Shown here one piece after another: positions 40,845 through 50,108 of a DNA stretch of 64,000 nt. Both the position numbers and the translations under genes were made by a program. Below the pieces are notes generated by a model, which saw only the letters and a list, made by a program, of their open reading frames with translations, did no database searches and had not been told where the DNA came from. Source of the DNA: CAYSSG01 sp964433635 (lineage in GTDB: Bacteria; Atribacterota; Phoenicimicrobiia; Phoenicimicrobiales; Stramentimicrobiaceae); the NCBI GenBank assembly GCA_964433635.1, contig CAYSSG010000001.1:1-64000 (forward strand), written 5' to 3'. Within the stretch, counting starts at the first letter, position 1. Each line of letters opens with the position of its first letter.

Positions 40845-41852
40845 ATGAATAACAAAAGTACAACCGGTCAGGAAAAGCGCCTGGCAATAAGAAATTATTC
40901 CTTTGTTTTTATTGTAGTATTGTTCTTCCTTGTATTTCCGATTTTGATTCAGAATAATTATATCATTGACGTAGCCTTTTTCTTTGGAATCTATACCTTA
41001 TTAGGATTGAGCCTGAATATTGTTCTGGGAGAAGTTGGATTGTTTGATTTGGGACACATGGGATTTGCCGCTATTGGTGCTTATACCACTGCCATTTTAA
41101 ATACCAGCTACGGTATACCCGTCTTAGTTTTATTACCGGTGAGTGCCATTGCTGCCGCCATCTTTGCGTATCTGGTTTGCTCACCGATTATCCATTTGCG
41201 GGGGGATTACTTGTGTATTGTTACGATTGGAATGGGAGAAATCATTCGATTAACTCTAATTAATAATCCATTTGGCATTACCGGGGGTCCCAATGGTGTT
41301 TTTGGCATATCCTTTCCCTGTATCGGGAATCTATTAATCATTGACAATTGCTTAAAATTCTATTATTTTATATGGATTGTAGTTGGTTTGAGCGTGATTG
41401 CCCTGATCAGACTGCAGAATTCAAGAATAGGAAGAGCTTGGAACTGTATCCGGGAGGATGTCATTGCTGCCGAAGCATCCGGGATTGATGTCCGTTATTA
41501 CAAATTACTGGCTTTTATGTTAGGTGCTGCATTAGCAGGTATAGCAGGCAGTATCTATGCCACTAAACTGATGATTGTCTCTCCTGAAAGTTTCAGCTTC
41601 ATGGAGTCATGCCTGTTATTCTGCATTATATTAATCGGAGGGATGGGGTCTATACCCGGTGTATTTATCGGTGCAGCTGCCATCAGCCTTTTTCCGGAAA
41701 TATTCCAGGCCTTTGCCCAGTATCGTATGCTGATTTTTGGTGTCGTCATGGTATTGATGATGATATTTCGACCGGGTGGTATCTGGCCGAGACAGAGAGG
41801 AAAAATACAGACTGAATCAATGTTAGTCACAGCAGGAAAGAGCGAGATATGA
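40845..41852 (+). CDS. livM: Branched-chain amino-acid ABC permease LivM
   Basis: The 335-residue second permease has nine or ten helices, with the LivM signatures YTLLGLSLNIVLGEVGLFDLG and the coupling loop GRAWNCIREDVIAAEASGI. It overlaps livG (ATGA), so the two are translationally coupled. Confidence 0.92.
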   Translation: MNNKSTTGQEKRLAIRNYSFVFIVVLFFLVFPILIQNNYIIDVAFFFGIYTLLGLSLNIVLGEVGLFDLGHMGFAAIGAYTTAILNTSYGIPVLVLLPVSAIAAAIFAYLVCSPIIHLRGDYLCIVTIGMGEIIRLTLINNPFGITGGPNGVFGISFPCIGNLLIIDNCLKFYYFIWIVVGLSVIALIRLQNSRIGRAWNCIREDVIAAEASGIDVRYYKLLAFMLGAALAGIAGSIYATKLMIVSPESFSFMESCLLFCIILIGGMGSIPGVFIGAAAISLFPEIFQAFAQYRMLIFGVVMVLMMIFRPGGIWPRQRGKIQTESMLVTAGKSEI

Positions 41853-42664
41853 TGATGAAGGAACAAATGCAGGAGAGTATAAAGGCAGATAGATTTATGA
41901 TGCTGGAAACACAAAAATTAACCAAACGATTTGGTGGGCTTGTAGCAGTCAATCAGATCGATTTAATGGTGAATAAAGGCAAAATCAGCAGTATCATAGG
42001 ACCGAATGGTGCGGGGAAAACGACTGTTTTTAATGTTATTACCGGTATATATCAGCCTGATGAAGGGCAATATTTTTTTAAAGGGGAAAAGATAATCAGT
42101 TTGAAGCCGCATCAGATTCTTTCCAGGGGAATTGCTCGAACCTTTCAGAATATACGGCTTTTTCAAAATATGACTTGCCTGGAAAATGTCATGTCAGGAC
42201 AACATGCCCGGAGTCAGTCAGGTATCTGGCCTTCTATTTTTCGCTTGCCTACCCAGGTAAATGAAGAGAAAAAAATACGGGAAGTAGCTGAGAGCAGGCT
42301 GAAACAGGTTGGCTTAATGAGATACAGAGATGAATTGGCGAAAAATATTGCCTATGGAAACCAGAGGATGTTGGAGATTGCCAGGGCTTTAGCAAGTAAT
42401 CCTGATCTTTTGATACTGGATGAACCAAGTAGCGGCTTGAATGACAAGGAGTCAGAAGATCTGATGAATTTTCTGAATGAGCTTATCAAAGAAGATCTGA
42501 CTATTTTACTGATTGAACATGACATGAATGTAGTTATGGGGATTTCTGATTGGGTTACGGTGATGGATGAGGGTAAAAAAATTGCCGAGGGAAAACCGGA
42601 AGATGTTTATAATAATCCAATTGTGATAGAAGCATACCTGGGGAAAGAAGAAGAGGAGATATAG
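41849..42664 (+). CDS. livG: Branched-chain amino-acid ABC ATPase LivG
   Basis: The 271-residue ATPase carries Walker A GPNGAGKTT, the LivG-type signature IAYGNQRMLEIARAL in place of a strict LSGGQ, Walker B LLILDEP and the GLNDKESEDL D-loop. The first 19 residues precede the normal family start and the downstream ATG at 41897 is an alternative start. Confidence 0.92.
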   Translation: MMMKEQMQESIKADRFMMLETQKLTKRFGGLVAVNQIDLMVNKGKISSIIGPNGAGKTTVFNVITGIYQPDEGQYFFKGEKIISLKPHQILSRGIARTFQNIRLFQNMTCLENVMSGQHARSQSGIWPSIFRLPTQVNEEKKIREVAESRLKQVGLMRYRDELAKNIAYGNQRMLEIARALASNPDLLILDEPSSGLNDKESEDLMNFLNELIKEDLTILLIEHDMNVVMGISDWVTVMDEGKKIAEGKPEDVYNNPIVIEAYLGKEEEEI

Positions 42665-42668
42665 TCTG

Positions 42669-43418
42669 GTGAAAGCCTTATTAACAATCGATAGCCTTCA
42701 TATTTATTATGGATCGATACAAGCTTTAAAGGGGATTTCCCTGAATGTTGCCAAAGGTGAAATCGTCAGTGTGCTTGGGGCGAATGGCGCAGGAAAGAGT
42801 ACATTGCTCAGGGCTATTTCCGGGCTTGTCCCTGTCCATAAGGGTGATATGATATTTAATGATATATCTTTAAAAAAAAGGGAAGCATACAGGATTGTTA
42901 TTGATGGTATATCGCATGTTCCTGAAGGAAGACGTGTATTTTCTACCTTGACCGTGGAAGAAAATCTGAATCTTGGTGCTTTTAATCGCAGAAATGAATC
43001 GAAACTTGTTGCGGAGAGGAAGGATCGGGCTTTTGACCTGTTTCCCATATTAAAAAACAGAAGAAATCAGCTGGCAGGAACCCTGTCAGGAGGGGAACAA
43101 CAGATGCTAGCTATCGGAAGAGGTTTAATGAGTGATCCCCAGTTATTGCTGCTGGATGAGCCCTCTTTAGGTCTTGCCCCTTTGCTGGTAAAACAGATCT
43201 TCAGGATTATTAAAGAAATTAATGAACAGGGTGTAGCTATTCTATTGGTGGAACAAAATGCCCGAAAAGCTCTGGCAATAGCTCATCGGGGATATGTATT
43301 AGAGACCGGAAATATAACCATCAGCGGTTTATCATCTGAGCTGAAAGATAATCAGAAAGTACAGGAAGCTTATCTGGGAGGAGCCGCTCTAAAGAAACAG
43401 AGAAATAGACCATCTTAA
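42669..43418 (+). CDS. livF: Branched-chain amino-acid ABC ATPase LivF
   Basis: The 249-residue ATPase shows Walker A GANGAGKST, signature LSGGEQQML, Walker B LLLLDEPSLGLAP and the typical YGSIQALKGISL start. GTG 42669 lies four bases after livG. It ends the dehydrogenase-transporter run; no clear terminator follows. Confidence 0.93.
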   Translation: MKALLTIDSLHIYYGSIQALKGISLNVAKGEIVSVLGANGAGKSTLLRAISGLVPVHKGDMIFNDISLKKREAYRIVIDGISHVPEGRRVFSTLTVEENLNLGAFNRRNESKLVAERKDRAFDLFPILKNRRNQLAGTLSGGEQQMLAIGRGLMSDPQLLLLDEPSLGLAPLLVKQIFRIIKEINEQGVAILLVEQNARKALAIAHRGYVLETGNITISGLSSELKDNQKVQEAYLGGAALKKQRNRPS

Positions 43419-43772
43419 CATTTAAGGCAAAAAACCGGAAATTAAACTATTTTCGTTAAAACCTCTGGACCATAGCATGAGATAAATGATTGATCGTATG
43501 CCTGGCCATTGGTTTTATTTATTTTTGAAATTGTTTGAAAAAACAGGTCTTTTTTGTTATATTATATGAGGGTTGTTTTATTAAAAGGATCCATATTCTG
43601 TAAAATGAAGAATTTTATCCAACTGAGTGAATTTAAAAGATGAAACTGGTTTAGTGAGCCGGGATGAAAAGTCATAAAAAATAGAGATGTGACAAGAGCA
43701 TGACCTTTCATGGTTTTTTAGTCTACAAAGAAGTTTCCTTGTGCTGTTCACATTAGAAATGAGAAGTAATAT
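43419..43772 (+). other. livF-phoU intergenic region
   Basis: About 350 bases without a credible gene. The only clear signal is the phoU promoter at 43535-43563, which gives a leader of about 200 nt; no structured RNA family was recognised in it. Confidence 0.5.
43535..43563 (+). promoter_or_regulatory. Promoter for phoU
   Basis: TTGAAA (43535-43540) and TATATT (43558-43563) have 17-base spacing, with TGT making an extended -10. Confidence 0.6.
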
Positions 43773-44477
43773 ATGAATCAGAATAGTAATGAAGATAAAG
43801 AACTGGTAGTACTTTTTAATGGAGAGCTCGCTGATTTAAAGACTAACCTGATTGATATGTCTGAATTAGTTCAGAATTCGTTGAAGCAGGCCATCCAGTC
43901 CCTTATTAACAAAGATCGAAATCTTGCTCAGCAGGTGATAGATAACGATGAAAAGATTGATCGCATGGAACTGGATATTGAGGAACAGTGCTTACAATTG
44001 ATTGCCTTAAAGCACCCGGTATCCAAAAAATTAAGAGTGATTACCTGTGCAATCAAGACCATTTCCGACCTGGAAAGAGTAGGTGACCGAGCAGCAAATA
44101 TTGCCGGAGCAAGCCAGTATCTTGCATCGAAGCAGCTGGTAAAGCCTTTGATTGATATACCAAGAATGGCTGAGATTGCCCAGAGTATGGTGCAGGACAG
44201 TCTGAAGGCTTATCTGAGAGGGGACGTAGAATTAGCCAAATCAGTATGGACAAGGGATAAGCTGGTTGATCAATTGAATCAGCAGATATTCCGTGAGCTA
44301 CTGACCTTTATGCTGGAAGATCCTCACACCATCAGTCGGGGGATCCATCTGGTGTTTATTGCTGATAACCTGGAAAGGATTGGAGATCATGCCGGAAATT
44401 TAGCTGAACGGATCGTGTATATTGTAAACGGGGAAAGAATCAAAAAGAAGATGGAGCAAAAGGACGAGGAGTCCTGA
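43773..44477 (+). CDS. phoU: PhoU-family phosphate regulator
   Basis: The 234-residue all-helical protein has two three-helix halves, each with a metal-binding motif: DLERVGDRAANIA (about 105-117) and NLERIGDHAGNLAE (about 204-217). PhoU connects the Pst transporter with the PhoR kinase. No pst or pho genes lie nearby, so here it stands alone at the head of the yggT/divIVA group. Confidence 0.9.
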   Translation: MNQNSNEDKELVVLFNGELADLKTNLIDMSELVQNSLKQAIQSLINKDRNLAQQVIDNDEKIDRMELDIEEQCLQLIALKHPVSKKLRVITCAIKTISDLERVGDRAANIAGASQYLASKQLVKPLIDIPRMAEIAQSMVQDSLKAYLRGDVELAKSVWTRDKLVDQLNQQIFRELLTFMLEDPHTISRGIHLVFIADNLERIGDHAGNLAERIVYIVNGERIKKKMEQKDEES

Positions 44478-44482
44478 CCGTT

Positions 44483-44752
44483 ATGTATTTTATTATCAAT
44501 ATCATTAATATTCTATTTAGAGTATACAGTTATGCAATTTTAGCCAGAATTTTTATATCCTGGTTACCGGTTGACCGGTCAAATCCTATCGTAAAATTTA
44601 TCTACCGGATTACTGAACCGATACTGGCTCCATTTCGGATTATTTTACCGTTAGGCGGTATGGGGATTGATCTATCTCCCATCATCGTATTTTTTTTGCT
44701 GAATTTATTGAGAACATCATTAATAAGGCTGATATTAAATCTGTATTATTGA
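44483..44752 (+). CDS. YggT/YlmG family membrane protein
   Basis: An 89-residue protein with two membrane helices (about 2-22 and 67-85) joined by RIFISWLPVDRSNPIVKFIYRITEPILAPFR, the hallmark PxxR/TEP loop of YggT/YlmG. Its function is unsettled, with links to division and thylakoid/nucleoid organisation. It starts five bases after phoU and precedes divIVA, as in Gram-positive ylm clusters. Confidence 0.88.
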   Translation: MYFIINIINILFRVYSYAILARIFISWLPVDRSNPIVKFIYRITEPILAPFRIILPLGGMGIDLSPIIVFFLLNLLRTSLIRLILNLYY

Positions 44753-44817
44753 TATTAAAGTAAAAGAAAAATGCTTATCAAAGTGATTATAAGCAGCAAA
44801 AGGAAGGAGGACAAGAG

Positions 44818-45405
44818 ATGAGGATTACTCCCATGGATATTGAACAACAACAGTTCGGGAGATCATTCAGGGGTTACAACGAAGAAGAAGTAGATAATTT
44901 CTTAGACCGCATTGCCAAGGACTATGAAGAAATTCTTGATGAGAACGCGAAATTAAAGGAAGAAATAGACAGGTACCAATCAAAAGTTCAAGAGTTCTCC
45001 AAAATGGAAGACACTTTAAGAAGTGCTCTGGTTAATGCGCAACAAAGTGCCTCAAGTATTAAAGAAAATGTTCAGAGAGAAACCCAGGTTATGATCGATA
45101 ATGCTAAAATTGAGGCTGAGAAAATCAAACAACAGGCAAAGCAGGATTCTTTTGATATCAATCATGAGATTGAGGCTCTGAAGAAAAGAAAATATGTTCT
45201 GCTGGAAAAATTAAAAAATACCCTGAAGCTCCATATCCGCATGCTGGATGAAGAGATTGAAGAAGAGCCGGAAGAAACGAGTTCGAACGATACGCAGGAT
45301 AAGATGATTGAAAATCTTAAAATGAAAATGTATTCTGATGAAAAGGGAGATTTACCGGAACTGCAGGACATTCAGGAAGATAATCTGAATGATAAAGACG
45401 TTTAA
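44818..45405 (+). CDS. divIVA: DivIVA domain protein
   Basis: The 195-residue coiled-coil protein starts with the DivIVA membrane-binding domain (ITPMDIEQQQFGRSFRGY, 3-20, EVDNFLDRIAKDYE) and continues as a long coiled coil (about 30-150) with an acidic tail. DivIVA marks curved membrane at poles and septa. AAGGAGG lies seven bases before ATG 44818. Confidence 0.9.
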   Translation: MRITPMDIEQQQFGRSFRGYNEEEVDNFLDRIAKDYEEILDENAKLKEEIDRYQSKVQEFSKMEDTLRSALVNAQQSASSIKENVQRETQVMIDNAKIEAEKIKQQAKQDSFDINHEIEALKKRKYVLLEKLKNTLKLHIRMLDEEIEEEPEETSSNDTQDKMIENLKMKMYSDEKGDLPELQDIQEDNLNDKDV

Positions 45406-45479
45406 AAAACAGCGTCCATTGCAGACCTTTCGTTGGTTCTGACAGGGTGGGATATTATTATTTTTTTTCTTTAATCATA

Positions 45480-45735
45480 TTTCTAATGAATAGGGACAGG
45501 AGTAAGAGGAGAGTAAGTATTCACCAGATACTGAAAATCACCTCTTGGCATTAGACTGAAAGCATGAATTCAAAACGGTTGAACCGTTATAACAGAAGTG
45601 AAAGATGATGTTTTATGTCTTTCATAAGGTTATTATCCGATATAAATTAAAAAACAAGATAATAACAGATGAAGGTGGTACCGCAAGATGCTTGAACCTC
45701 TTGCCCTTTAGAAGGCAAGAGGTTTTTATTTTCAT
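45480..45735 (+). ncRNA. T-box leader, isoleucine specific
   Basis: The stretch carries the T-box motif AAGGTGGTACCGC (45672-45684), whose TGGT pairs with the ACCA end of uncharged tRNA. Stem I closes with AAGAGG/CCTCTT and has ATC (45537-45539), an isoleucine codon followed by a purine, in the specifier position. A terminator, CCTCTTGCC (45697-45705) with GGCAAGAGG (45714-45722) and a T-run, follows. Uncharged tRNA-Ile should favour antitermination and expression of ileS. Confidence 0.92.
45697..45732 (+). terminator. T-box controlled terminator
   Basis: A nine-base-pair stem with an eight-base loop, followed by TTTTTATTTT. It competes with the antiterminator that contains the T-box motif. 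Confidence 0.88.
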
Positions 45736-45761
45736 TTCTTATTGAATAGAAGGGGGAGCAG

Positions 45762-48566
45762 ATGGTGGATTATAAATCTACATTGAATTTACCAAAAACT
45801 GAATTTTCCATGAAGGCTAATTTGCCCAAAGAAGAACCAAAGATGATGGAATTCTGGCATACGATGAAACTGGATAAAAAATTACTGGAGAAGTACAGAG
45901 ATAAGGAAAAATTTATCCTGCATGACGGACCCCCTTATGCCAACGGAAATATACATATCGGTACCGCTTATAATAAAATATTAAAGGATCTTATCCCAAA
46001 ATATAAATGGATGAGAGGTTTTAACTCCTACTATGTTCCCGGTTGGGATACCCATGGTATGCCGATTGAGCATAAGGTCAGCGGTGAATTGAATGTTACA
46101 CTGAAGGATATTCATCCGGTAACGTTAAGGAAGAAGTGCCAGGAATATGCCAAAAAGTATATCGACATTCAAAGAGAAGAATTTAAAAGACTGGGGGTCA
46201 TTGCAGATTGGGAAAATCCTTATTTGACTTTTCTGCCGGAATATGAGTCAAAACAGATCGATATCTTTGGCAGAATGTATGAACGGGGGTATATTTATAA
46301 GGGCCTGAAAGCGGTCTTCTGGTGTCCGTCCTGTGAAACAGCATTGGCTGCTGCAGAGATTGAATACAGTGACGAACATAGTGACTCAATTTTTGTAAAA
46401 TTTCAGGTTGTCGATGATATAAGCGCTATCTTCCCTGAAGCAGAACCGGAAAAAACATTTGTGGTAATCTGGACAACCACGCCATGGACCATTCCGGGCA
46501 ATTTTGCCATCACCCTGCATCCGGATTTCAAATACAGTCTGGTAAAGACCGAACAGGGAAATCTCATTATCGCATCAAAGCTGGTCGATGATGTGATGAA
46601 GAAAACAGGTATTGATTCTTACCGGGTTATAAATGAAAAAAAAGGAACACTTTTTGAGGGTATTAAAGCAAGACATCCACTGTTAAACAGAGATTCTTTG
46701 ATGATCCTGGGCACGCATGTAACGCTGGAAGAAGGAACGGGTTGCGTTCATACTGCGCCGGGACATGGACAGGAAGACTACGAGATCGGTATGAAATACC
46801 GGCTGCCTATTGTATCGGTGTTGGACAGCCAGGGGAAATTAAATGAAAACTCCGGTCCGTTCAATGGTCTTGATTATCGGGAAGCCAACAAAAAAGTGAT
46901 AGAATCTTTGCAGGAAAAGGGTTACCTGTTGGGCAAAGGTAAAATCAAACATTCCTATCCTCATTGCTGGCGATGCAAGAAACCCATCCTCTTCAGGGCT
47001 ACCGAGCAATGGTTTGTCTCAGTGGATAAGTTCAGGGAAAAATCTTTAAAGGCTATTAATGAGGTTCAGTGGATTCCCAGTTGGGGAAAAGAAAAAATCT
47101 ACAGCATGGTTGAGGAGAGAACGGACTGGTGTATCTCGCGACAGAGAGTATGGGGTGTGCCTATACCGGCTTTCTATTGCCAGGCATGTCATAAAATTGT
47201 GATTACTCCCGAGACCATCGATGTAGTTAAAAAATTATTCAGGGAAAGAGGGTCAGATGCCTGGTTTACCATGGGCGCTCAGGAGATTCTCCCGAAAGGT
47301 TTTCGATGTCCACATTGTGGGGGAACTGTATTTGAAAAAGAAAAAGATATTATGGATGTATGGTTTGACTCAGGTTGCAGTCATGCAGCCGTATTACAAA
47401 CCAGAGAAGATCTGCATTGGCCTTGTGAAATGTACCTGGAGGGAACCGATCAGCACCGGGGATGGTTCCAGACCTCCCTGTTGACATCAGTTGCTGCCTT
47501 TGATCGGGCTCCTTACAAGTCAGTCCTGACCCATGGGTTTACTGTTGACGAAGAAAGCCGTAAAATGTCCAAATCTATCGGTAATGTCATCTTCCCTCAG
47601 GAAGTTATCGACCAGTATGGCGCTGATATTCTAAGATTATGGGTTGCGTCTTCTGATTACAAGAGAGATGTCAGAATATCAAAAAATATTTTGAAGCAAC
47701 TGGTTGAAATATACCGCAAGATAAGAAATACCGCTCGTTTTATTCTGGGCAATCTATACGATTTTAATCCTGATAAGCACCATATTTCCTACGAAAAACT
47801 GGAAGATATAGACCGCCTTATTTTAAGTCAATTTCAGAATTTAGTTCAACGGACAACCGATAACTATGAGAAATATGAATTCCATACTCTTTACCATGAT
47901 ATTCATAATTTCTGTACACTGAATTTAAGCTCCTTTTATCTGGACATTATTAAAGATCGACTATATGTCTTAGATGCAAATTCATTGTCGAGAAGGGCTT
48001 CGCAGACAGCTCTATATCAGATTATCAAGGGCTTAACCCAGCTGATTGCACCGGTTTTGAGTTTTACGGCAGAAGAGATATGGCAGAATTTAAATAGAAT
48101 AGGAAAACAGGAAGAGAGTGTTTTCCTCTCATCATGGCCACATGTGGAACAGAAGATGGTGCAGAGCGAGATGGAGGAAGAATGGAGCCAGCTGATGGCA
48201 GTCAGAAGAGATGTTTTAAAGGCACTGGAAATTTCCCGGAAAGATGGAAAGATAGGAAATTCCCTGGAAGCCCGGGTTAATATCTATACCAGTGATCAGA
48301 ATATTTACACCTATCTGGAAAAATTTAAGGATGAGCTGGAGACCATCTTCATTGTTTCCAGTGTTGAATTGCTGAATCATGATGAAGATATCTCTCATGA
48401 AAATATGTTCAGGGGAGAAGAGGTTCCCCAGATTTCCATTATCATCAAGAAAGCACCAGGTGAGAAATGTGAAAGATGCTGGTGTTATTCCGAAACTGTC
48501 GGTCAGGATGACCGTTATCCTACGATTTGCCGTAAATGTATGATGGTAATGGATGAGAAGGAATAG
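45762..48566 (+). CDS. ileS: Isoleucyl-tRNA synthetase
   Basis: This 934-residue class I synthetase has the ATP motifs HIGT (H65, in NGNIHIGTAY) and KMSKS (SRKMSKSIGN), the editing domain (about 190-390, TTTPWTIPGN and threonine-rich region), and the C-terminal zinc site CERCW...CRKC. Length and motifs match the bacterial IleS of the B. subtilis type. ATG 45762 follows AGGGGGAGC and lies 40 bases after the T-box terminator stem. Confidence 0.96.
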   Translation: MVDYKSTLNLPKTEFSMKANLPKEEPKMMEFWHTMKLDKKLLEKYRDKEKFILHDGPPYANGNIHIGTAYNKILKDLIPKYKWMRGFNSYYVPGWDTHGMPIEHKVSGELNVTLKDIHPVTLRKKCQEYAKKYIDIQREEFKRLGVIADWENPYLTFLPEYESKQIDIFGRMYERGYIYKGLKAVFWCPSCETALAAAEIEYSDEHSDSIFVKFQVVDDISAIFPEAEPEKTFVVIWTTTPWTIPGNFAITLHPDFKYSLVKTEQGNLIIASKLVDDVMKKTGIDSYRVINEKKGTLFEGIKARHPLLNRDSLMILGTHVTLEEGTGCVHTAPGHGQEDYEIGMKYRLPIVSVLDSQGKLNENSGPFNGLDYREANKKVIESLQEKGYLLGKGKIKHSYPHCWRCKKPILFRATEQWFVSVDKFREKSLKAINEVQWIPSWGKEKIYSMVEERTDWCISRQRVWGVPIPAFYCQACHKIVITPETIDVVKKLFRERGSDAWFTMGAQEILPKGFRCPHCGGTVFEKEKDIMDVWFDSGCSHAAVLQTREDLHWPCEMYLEGTDQHRGWFQTSLLTSVAAFDRAPYKSVLTHGFTVDEESRKMSKSIGNVIFPQEVIDQYGADILRLWVASSDYKRDVRISKNILKQLVEIYRKIRNTARFILGNLYDFNPDKHHISYEKLEDIDRLILSQFQNLVQRTTDNYEKYEFHTLYHDIHNFCTLNLSSFYLDIIKDRLYVLDANSLSRRASQTALYQIIKGLTQLIAPVLSFTAEEIWQNLNRIGKQEESVFLSSWPHVEQKMVQSEMEEEWSQLMAVRRDVLKALEISRKDGKIGNSLEARVNIYTSDQNIYTYLEKFKDELETIFIVSSVELLNHDEDISHENMFRGEEVPQISIIIKKAPGEKCERCWCYSETVGQDDRYPTICRKCMMVMDEKE

Positions 48567-48648
48567 TCGTTGTTATGAATCTAAAGCTGCCTTTGTCAAG
48601 ATTTTATAAGGATTATTCCTGCTTGAACATGGTAAACCTGGAGAGTAA

Positions 48649-49110
48649 ATGAGTTTCGCTATCGGGATTTTTATCATTGTCCTGCTGGATCAGATCAGCA
48701 AGATATGGGTTCAGAATCATATGGCGTTAAGGGAGTCCATTCCTATCATCAAGGGAATTTTTCATATCACTTACATACAAAATCCTCATTCTTCCTTTGG
48801 TCTTTTGAAATTCAGCAATATGACCTATACGATCATCACCTTACTGGTTCTATTGCTGATGATTCTCTTTTTACGTAGCAAGACGACCCCAAAAAACAAA
48901 ATGATCTTCATTTCCCTGGCTATGATTCTGGGTGGTTCCTTAGGTAATATGATTGACCGTTTCAGGATTGGCAGTGTCATTGATTTTCTGGATTTTCGTA
49001 TATGGCCTATATTCAATCTAGCTGATTCTGCCATTAATGTTGGTCTTTTTCTGCTCATTATTCATTTTTTACTTCATAAAGAAACGACGGAAAAGCCGGA
49101 TGAGCAGTAG
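48649..49110 (+). CDS. lspA: Lipoprotein signal peptidase (signal peptidase II)
   Basis: The 153-residue membrane aspartic protease has four helices and removes signal peptides from prolipoproteins. The catalytic aspartates are D112 in VIDFLDF and D126 in FNLADSAIN; GNMIDR and the IQNPHSSFGLL segment also match the family. GGAGAG lies seven bases upstream of ATG 48649. The order ileS-lspA-rluD is conserved in many bacteria. Confidence 0.93.
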   Translation: MSFAIGIFIIVLLDQISKIWVQNHMALRESIPIIKGIFHITYIQNPHSSFGLLKFSNMTYTIITLLVLLLMILFLRSKTTPKNKMIFISLAMILGGSLGNMIDRFRIGSVIDFLDFRIWPIFNLADSAINVGLFLLIIHFLLHKETTEKPDEQ

Positions 49111-49160
49111 AAAGAACAAAAGACAGATTAAAATTAAGATTTAAAGAAGGGTTAAGCAAG

Positions 49161-50108
49161 ATGCATTACCGAGGTACACTTGAAGAGATTACATATTCTG
49201 AAAAAGAAAACATCAGAATTGATACCTTTCTTGCCAGACATCAAATGACTGATCTATCAAGAAACAGAATCAAGGAATTGATAACCCAGGGTAATATTCT
49301 TGTCAATGGTAAACAGGTAAAACCCAGCCATCTTCTGAAGAAAGGTGAAAGAATTTCCGTCAAACTTCCTGATCAAAAAGAATTATCATTGCTGCATGAA
49401 GATATTCCTCTGGATATTTATTATGAAGATGATCATATGATGGTCATCAATAAGAGTGCAGGCATGATTGTTCATCCTGCCGGAAAGGTAAGAACGGGCA
49501 CTCTTGTTAATGCAATCCTGTTTCATTGTCAGGGCAAATTACCGGGTATTAACGGCATAAATCGTCCGGGGATTGTTCATCGACTGGATAAAGATACATC
49601 CGGGCTGATGATGGTCGCCAAATCCGAACTGGCTTTTCATGCTCTAACCAGCCAGATAAAGGAAAGGAAGATTGTAAAAAAATATATTGCCCTGGTTTAC
49701 GGAGTCGTGAAGGAACAGGCAGGATTTATTGAAGCACCTGTCGGTCGGGATATCCAGCATCGAAACAGAATGGCTGTTTCGGATATTTACAGCCGGGAAG
49801 CAAAGACCTATTTTGAAATTATCAGGCGTTATAACACATTCACCCTGTTATTGCTGAAACTTTACACTGGCCGTACCCATCAGATCAGGGTACATTTACA
49901 GTTTATTGGTCATCCTGTAGTTGGAGATAGAGTATACGGATTGCGTAAAGATAAAAATGCATTGATATCCATATCCAGGCAGGCTTTACATTCCCATTAC
50001 CTGCAGTTTATCCATCCAGTCAGCCATCAGTTAATGAGTTTCACTTCCCTGCTGCCCGAAGATATATTGAACCAATTGTCAATTCTTTCCTATTCTGCAT
50101 TCAAGTGA
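49161..50108 (+). CDS. rluD: RluD-type 23S rRNA pseudouridine synthase
   Basis: The 315-residue enzyme has an N-terminal S4 RNA-binding domain (about 16-75, RNRIKELITQGNILVNG) and a catalytic domain with the aspartate in HRLDKDTSGLMMVAK, followed by KKYIALVYG and GRTHQIRVH. It makes pseudouridines in 23S rRNA; the exact site is inferred from family only. Its last eight bases overlap the end of rqcH on the opposite strand. Confidence 0.92.
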   Translation: MHYRGTLEEITYSEKENIRIDTFLARHQMTDLSRNRIKELITQGNILVNGKQVKPSHLLKKGERISVKLPDQKELSLLHEDIPLDIYYEDDHMMVINKSAGMIVHPAGKVRTGTLVNAILFHCQGKLPGINGINRPGIVHRLDKDTSGLMMVAKSELAFHALTSQIKERKIVKKYIALVYGVVKEQAGFIEAPVGRDIQHRNRMAVSDIYSREAKTYFEIIRRYNTFTLLLLKLYTGRTHQIRVHLQFIGHPVVGDRVYGLRKDKNALISISRQALHSHYLQFIHPVSHQLMSFTSLLPEDILNQLSILSYSAFK

